The translations under genes were made by a program, and so were the position numbers. A stretch of 23,959 nt of DNA. Origin: JBBRTJ01 sp038244535. Its GTDB lineage: Bacteria; Actinomycetota; Acidimicrobiia; Acidimicrobiales; Ilumatobacteraceae. The first letter of the stretch is position 1; every line of letters starts with the position of its first letter. Below, in pieces: positions 20,828 to 23,959 of the stretch. Where the stretch lies: assembly GCA_038244535.1 (NCBI GenBank), contig JBBRTJ010000056.1:1-23959 (forward strand). Reading direction: 5' to 3'. A model generated the notes under the pieces. The model searched no databases and was not told where the DNA came from. It saw only the letters and a program-made list of their open reading frames with translations.

Positions 20828-21954
20828 TGCGCCACCGTTTCGGAGTCGTCGGTTCGCTCCTGGTCGCTTCGGTGCTGCTCGTCGGGGTTGCCGGACCAGC
20901 CGCGGCCGACTCCATCTCGACCAAGCAGGCCGAAGCGCGCCGCGTCGCCAACAAGATCCAACAGATGCAGGAGTACGCCGAGTCGCTGTCAGAGGCCTAC
21001 AACAAGGCCGTCGACGACCTCGCCAAGGCAACTGCCTCAGTCGACGGGGCCAAGGCCGCGCTGGCCACCCAAGATGAGCGTGTCGGGGGTCTCAAGACGA
21101 AGCTCTCCCAGTTCGCGCTGCGCACCTATGTCCTTGGCGGTGAGCTACAAGCCCCAGCCGGCGCCATCGCTGATTCCACCGGTGCTGGTCTGGTGGCCCG
21201 CAACACCTACGCCGCTCTTTTCCTGGGCACCAACGTCGACGCCGCCGACCAACTTGCTGCAGTGAGACAGGACCTCGACCGGACACGGGCGACGCTCACC
21301 GCCCAGCTCAACAAACAAGCACAGCTCACCGCCGCCGTGAACACCAAGAGCACCTCGGTGCTCAAAGCGATCGACGACGCCCAAAGCTACGAGGCCAACC
21401 TGCAGGGCGATCTCGCCAAGCTCGTCGCCGCCGAACGACAACGTCAGGAACAAGAGGCCATCCGCCAGAGCCAGGCCCGGGCCGCAGCTGCGCTTGCTGC
21501 ACAGGCCCGGGCCGCCGCCGCGGCGATCGCCGCGCAGGCCGGCTACCCCGGCCGGATCGCCACCGCTCCCGCTGGGACCGGAGCTCGTGTGCCGCCACCA
21601 TCACCAGGTGCCGCCGGCGCCGTCGCCTCGGCTCGCAGTCAGCTCGGGGTCCCCTATGTGTTCGCCGCCGCGAGGCCTGGCGTCGCGTTCGACTGCTCCG
21701 GGCTCACCATGTGGGCCTGGGGCCGATCCGGGGTGAGGATGCCGCACTTCGCGGCGTCCCAGTACGCCATGTTCCCCCACGTTCCCGTCGATCAAGCCCA
21801 ACCGGGGGACTTGGTGTTCTTCTACTCCGACATCCATCACGTGGGCATCTACATCGGCGCTGGACTGATGATCAACGCGCCGCACACCGGCGACGTCGTA
21901 CGAATCGCGCCCGCGTTCGGGGCCCAACTGGTTGGCGTCGCTCGGCCCGGGTGA
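20827..21954 (+). CDS. Secreted NlpC/P60 peptidoglycan hydrolase (RipA-like)
   Basis: This 375-residue protein has a signal peptide (about 1-28, ending PAAAD) and a coiled-coil region (about 31-235) ending in an Ala-rich stretch. A short Pro linker precedes an NlpC/P60 cysteine peptidase domain (about 262-375). Catalytic residues are Cys290 in FDCSGL, His338 in HHVGIYIG and a polar third residue, Asn350, in INAPHTG. Such enzymes cleave D-Glu-diaminopimelate bonds and resemble mycobacterial RipA/RipB, which separate daughter cells. It starts inside the stop of the M23 gene, so the pair is made together. The similar coiled coils suggest that both are targeted or self-inhibited in the same way. 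Confidence 0.93.
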   Translation: MRHRFGVVGSLLVASVLLVGVAGPAAADSISTKQAEARRVANKIQQMQEYAESLSEAYNKAVDDLAKATASVDGAKAALATQDERVGGLKTKLSQFALRTYVLGGELQAPAGAIADSTGAGLVARNTYAALFLGTNVDAADQLAAVRQDLDRTRATLTAQLNKQAQLTAAVNTKSTSVLKAIDDAQSYEANLQGDLAKLVAAERQRQEQEAIRQSQARAAAALAAQARAAAAAIAAQAGYPGRIATAPAGTGARVPPPSPGAAGAVASARSQLGVPYVFAAARPGVAFDCSGLTMWAWGRSGVRMPHFAASQYAMFPHVPVDQAQPGDLVFFYSDIHHVGIYIGAGLMINAPHTGDVVRIAPAFGAQLVGVARPG

Positions 21955-22152
21955 GCTCTCAGGCTCACGCTCCTCACCGCCGGTGTTGCGCGCCGCCACG
22001 CCTCATGCGAACTGTCATTTCTCTTTTCTCTCGGTTGTCGTTGCCAGAGCTGGCCGTGAGCAGGCGGGCCGAGGCCAACCCGCCGCTGCCGAACAGCGTG
22101 GTCACACCACCGGGTCGGCCGGGAGATCAGGCGAGTCCGACGACGCGAGGGT
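21955..22152. other. Intergenic region after the hydrolase pair
   Basis: About 200 bp without a gene. GTGAGC, six bases, GCTCAC near 21951-21968 overlaps the NlpC/P60 stop and could be a weak terminator. A pyrimidine-rich tract (about 22015-22030) follows. Nothing else is evident. Confidence 0.35.
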
Positions 22153-22158
22153 TACCGT
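22153..22158 (+). promoter_or_regulatory. -10 TACCGT, leaderless start
   Basis: TACCGT fits TANNNT and lies 6 nt before ATG 22165. No ribosome site is visible. Confidence 0.45.
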
Positions 22159-22164
22159 CCGGCC

Positions 22165-22713
22165 ATGACCGATGAGTCACGCACCAAGAAGAGCTACGAG
22201 GACGTCTCGGTCTATCCGATCGACGAGCCGCTGCGTGAGGTGCTCTTCGCCCGCCAGAGTGAATGCGCGCTCTGCTGGACTACGAGCGACGGCTGGCCGG
22301 TCGGCGTCATGCACCGCTACGTGTGGCGTGACGGCCGCTTCTGGATCACGACGATGGCCCACCGCAAGCGCGTCCCCGCGCTTCGGCGGCGGCCCCAGAG
22401 CTGCGTGATCGTGTCCGGCGAGAACGTCGAACCGGGCTGGCGCGACTTCACGGTGACCGCGAAGACCCTGGCCACCGTCCACGAAGACGACGACGAGCTG
22501 AAGGCCTGGTTCTACCCGGCGCTCGCGGCCCGCATGACGCCCACGCCCGAGGCCGCCGCCGGCTTCGTGCAGCGCCTCGACACTCCAGGCCGCGTGATCA
22601 TCGAGTGTTCGGTGACGAAGTGGATCACCTACGACGGGGCGAAGATCGCCGCCCACGTCATGGGCCGCTGGCATCCCGGCGAGCCCTGGGAGAACGACCC
22701 CCGGCTGCCGTGA
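22165..22713 (+). CDS. Pyridoxamine 5'-phosphate oxidase-fold protein (FMN/F420 binding)
   Basis: This 182-residue protein has the split beta-barrel PPOX pattern common in actinobacterial FMN- or F420-dependent oxidoreductases: an N-terminal LREVLFARQSECALCWTTSDGWPVGVMHRYVWRDGRFWITT strand set (about 23-63, shown here as separate short blocks LREVLFARQ, CALCWTT, GWPVGVMHRYVW and FWITT), then HRKRVPALRR, which fits the cofactor-phosphate segment, and a late strand VIIECSVTKWITYDG. The substrate is not predictable and FMN cannot be told from F420. ATG 22165 is supported by TACCGT 6 nt upstream. It stands alone with no operon partner. Confidence 0.75.
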   Translation: MTDESRTKKSYEDVSVYPIDEPLREVLFARQSECALCWTTSDGWPVGVMHRYVWRDGRFWITTMAHRKRVPALRRRPQSCVIVSGENVEPGWRDFTVTAKTLATVHEDDDELKAWFYPALAARMTPTPEAAAGFVQRLDTPGRVIIECSVTKWITYDGAKIAAHVMGRWHPGEPWENDPRLP

Positions 22714-22826
22714 CCGCGCCGGGCGGCAACATCGGAAAATGGGAGTGCGACTCCGACGCAACCGCGCGAAGACGGCGGGTTGTGAGGCTTCTCTCGAGTC
22801 AATGGCCCTCGGGATCTGACGGGGCA

Positions 22827-22832
22827 TAGGCT
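22827..22832 (+). promoter_or_regulatory. Candidate -10 TAGGCT upstream of the secreted protein gene
   Basis: TAGGCT fits TANNNT. It predicts a start near 22839 and a leader of about 40 nt that contains the GGGGGCAG ribosome site, so this gene is not leaderless. Confidence 0.35.
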
Positions 22833-22879
22833 CCCGATCCGATGCCCAAGCACGGGCACGGCGATGTTTGGGGGCAGCG

Positions 22880-23578
22880 ATGAAGTTCCTCGTCCGCACG
22901 GTCACGGCCGTGGCGGCCACCATGCTGGTCCCCATCGCTTTCGCCGTTCCAGTGTCTGCCGCGACGACCGTGCACAGCCCCACCCAAGCCGGCTACACCG
23001 CCACTTCGGCGATGCCGATCACGAGCTTTCGAGGCTCGTTGACCGTGCCGACGATCACCTGTCCATCCGTGGGCAGCATCGCGATGGCAGCCCAGATCAC
23101 GTTCGTGAGCCCAGGCGTTGCGACCACTCCCGGCCTCTCGTGGTCGGCGTTCTGCTCGAACGGTTCGGTCCGCTACAACGTCGCCCAGGCAGATCTGGGC
23201 ACAGCCGCTGGCATCGTGGTGATCGCGCCTGGTGATGTCGTGAAGTTCGCCTTGTCGGCAACGGCCACGACGCTCAGCGTCTCGGTGACCAACACCCGCA
23301 CGTTGCAGCGGGCATCGGCATCCGGACCGGCTGGTCTGCCCCTGACGGGGATTCAGGCCACGACCCAGGTCGAGGACTTCAGTCATCCTGGGAGCAACGT
23401 CAGCCCGATTCCCTCGTTCGCGCCGGCGATCAAGTTCGCAGCCCTGACGGTCAACGGGGCACCGCTGGGCAGCCTGACGCCGACGAAGTACGCGATGTAC
23501 AACGGCACGACGCTGCAGATCACCACCTCCTCGATCAGTGCCAACGGCACCTTCTCGACGACGTTCGTGCACGTGTAG
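22880..23578 (+). CDS. Secreted beta-rich protein resembling the G1 peptidase fold
   Basis: This 232-residue protein has a signal peptide (about 1-27, ending PVSAA). The mature part is almost all beta-strand, with two Cys residues (TITCP and SAFCSNG) that may pair. FRGSLTVPTITCP, APGDVVKF, TQVEDFSHPGS then PIPSF, and SANGTFSTTF occur in the order seen in bacterial G1 (eqolisin-like) proteins. The Glu in TQVED could correspond to the catalytic Glu. The catalytic Gln region is not recognisable, so it may be inactive or only share the fold. ATG 22880 follows GGGGGCAG; ATG 22868 would put four residues before it. I am only moderately sure of the family. Confidence 0.55.
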   Translation: MKFLVRTVTAVAATMLVPIAFAVPVSAATTVHSPTQAGYTATSAMPITSFRGSLTVPTITCPSVGSIAMAAQITFVSPGVATTPGLSWSAFCSNGSVRYNVAQADLGTAAGIVVIAPGDVVKFALSATATTLSVSVTNTRTLQRASASGPAGLPLTGIQATTQVEDFSHPGSNVSPIPSFAPAIKFAALTVNGAPLGSLTPTKYAMYNGTTLQITTSSISANGTFSTTFVHV

Positions 23579-23581
23579 TGG

Positions 23582-23599
23582 CGGGCCCCGAGCGGCCCG
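23582..23599. terminator. Hairpin between convergent genes
   Basis: CGGGCC, six bases, GGCCCG form a 6-bp stem between the convergent stop codons at 23578 and 23609. It could serve both genes; there is no U-tract. Confidence 0.45.
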
Positions 23600-23608
23600 T
23601 GGCCTGAG

Positions 23609-23959
23609 TCAGGCGTAGGTGGGCACGGTGATGAAGGTGGCATGGGACCGTGCGAACTCGACCCCGCCGGTGGAGCCCTCGGCCTCCATGAACAACTTGC
23701 GCCGCTCTCGCCCGACCAGGCGAGCCCGAAACTCGAGCGGAACGTGCAGCGGCGCCGGGCCCGAGTAGCGCACGCTCAGCTCACCGGTGAACGCGACCTG
23801 CTGGTGGACAGCGAGAACGAACCCGAACAGGTCGTCGAAGATGGCCGCGGTCACGCCACCGTGGCTGCGGGTTGGGGCACCCTCGTGCGCGGCACGCAGC
23901 ACGCAGCGGCCGACGACCTCGACGCCCTCCCGGGTCACCTCGAGATCGACGCCCCAAGG
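23609..23959 (-). CDS. PaaI-type hotdog-fold thioesterase, N-terminus off the window
   Basis: The frame is open to the window edge, so the first part of the protein is missing and about 116 residues are seen. The hotdog-fold pattern is clear: WGVDLEV at the visible start, GRCVLRAAHEGAPTRSHGG, then the helix VTAAIFDDLFGFVLA with the likely catalytic Asp, strand GELSVRYSGPAPL, and a closing ARSHATFITV. Such enzymes hydrolyse acyl-CoA thioesters; the substrate is unknown. A GTG at 23938 lies within the protein, and the match to family members continues upstream of it, so it is not the start. It converges with the secreted-protein gene. Confidence 0.8.
   Translation of the reverse strand, partial: PWGVDLEVTREGVEVVGRCVLRAAHEGAPTRSHGGVTAAIFDDLFGFVLAVHQQVAFTGELSVRYSGPAPLHVPLEFRARLVGRERRKLFMEAEGSTGGVEFARSHATFITVPTYA

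Overview
The window is GC-rich (roughly 65-70% by eye) and its gene content is actinobacterial: a DUF3263 / LytR_C pair, GpgS, a CysO-type sulfur carrier, actinobacterial coproheme decarboxylase, a CIRCE-controlled groEL, and many genes with a TANNNT element 6-7 nt before the start codon, as in leaderless actinobacterial transcripts. I infer a member of Actinomycetota, possibly Acidimicrobiia. There is no rRNA or other marker to fix this.

Layout. 1-3900 (minus strand): two secreted RCC1-repeat proteins, one cut by the window edge. hemQ/chdC and a 32-codon relic of a third RCC1-protein C-terminus lie between them. 4128-6876 (minus): fdhD, then groEL with a strong hairpin after it and two overlapping CIRCE operators on its promoter. 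6913-10776: an FAD oxidoreductase (+), cysO (-), then gpgS and a glycerate kinase (+), which fit glucosylglycerate-type solute or polysaccharide metabolism. 10746-13096 (minus): a compact DUF3263 / LytR_C / small membrane protein operon and an MFS protein. 13252-14758 (+): an ECF sigma factor overlapping a double-VOC protein that has an extra N-terminal segment. 14771-16123 (-): an 8-oxoguanine deaminase-like amidohydrolase. 16133-16709: a perfect 19-bp inverted repeat between divergent genes, then a DUF2007-like gene.

16710-17647 is the most unusual part. A complete tRNA-Thr(TGT) is followed 860 bp later by a second copy of its 3' half (47 bp, one mismatch). Between the two copies is an oppositely oriented toxin-antitoxin-like pair and no integrase. 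This looks like a minimal tRNA-integrated cassette or the remnant of one.

17866-21954 (+) reads as a cell-envelope module: a SHOCT membrane protein, a BlaI-type repressor and an M56 (BlaR1-like) membrane metalloprotease, followed by two overlapping secreted peptidoglycan hydrolases (M23 and NlpC/P60) with coiled-coil N-termini. Operator-like CTAC dyads lie at the promoters of both halves. 22153-23959: a PPOX-fold flavin/F420 protein, a secreted beta-rich protein resembling the G1 peptidase fold, and a PaaI-type thioesterase cut by the window edge.

All functions are assigned from sequence patterns read by eye. No alignment or database search was run.
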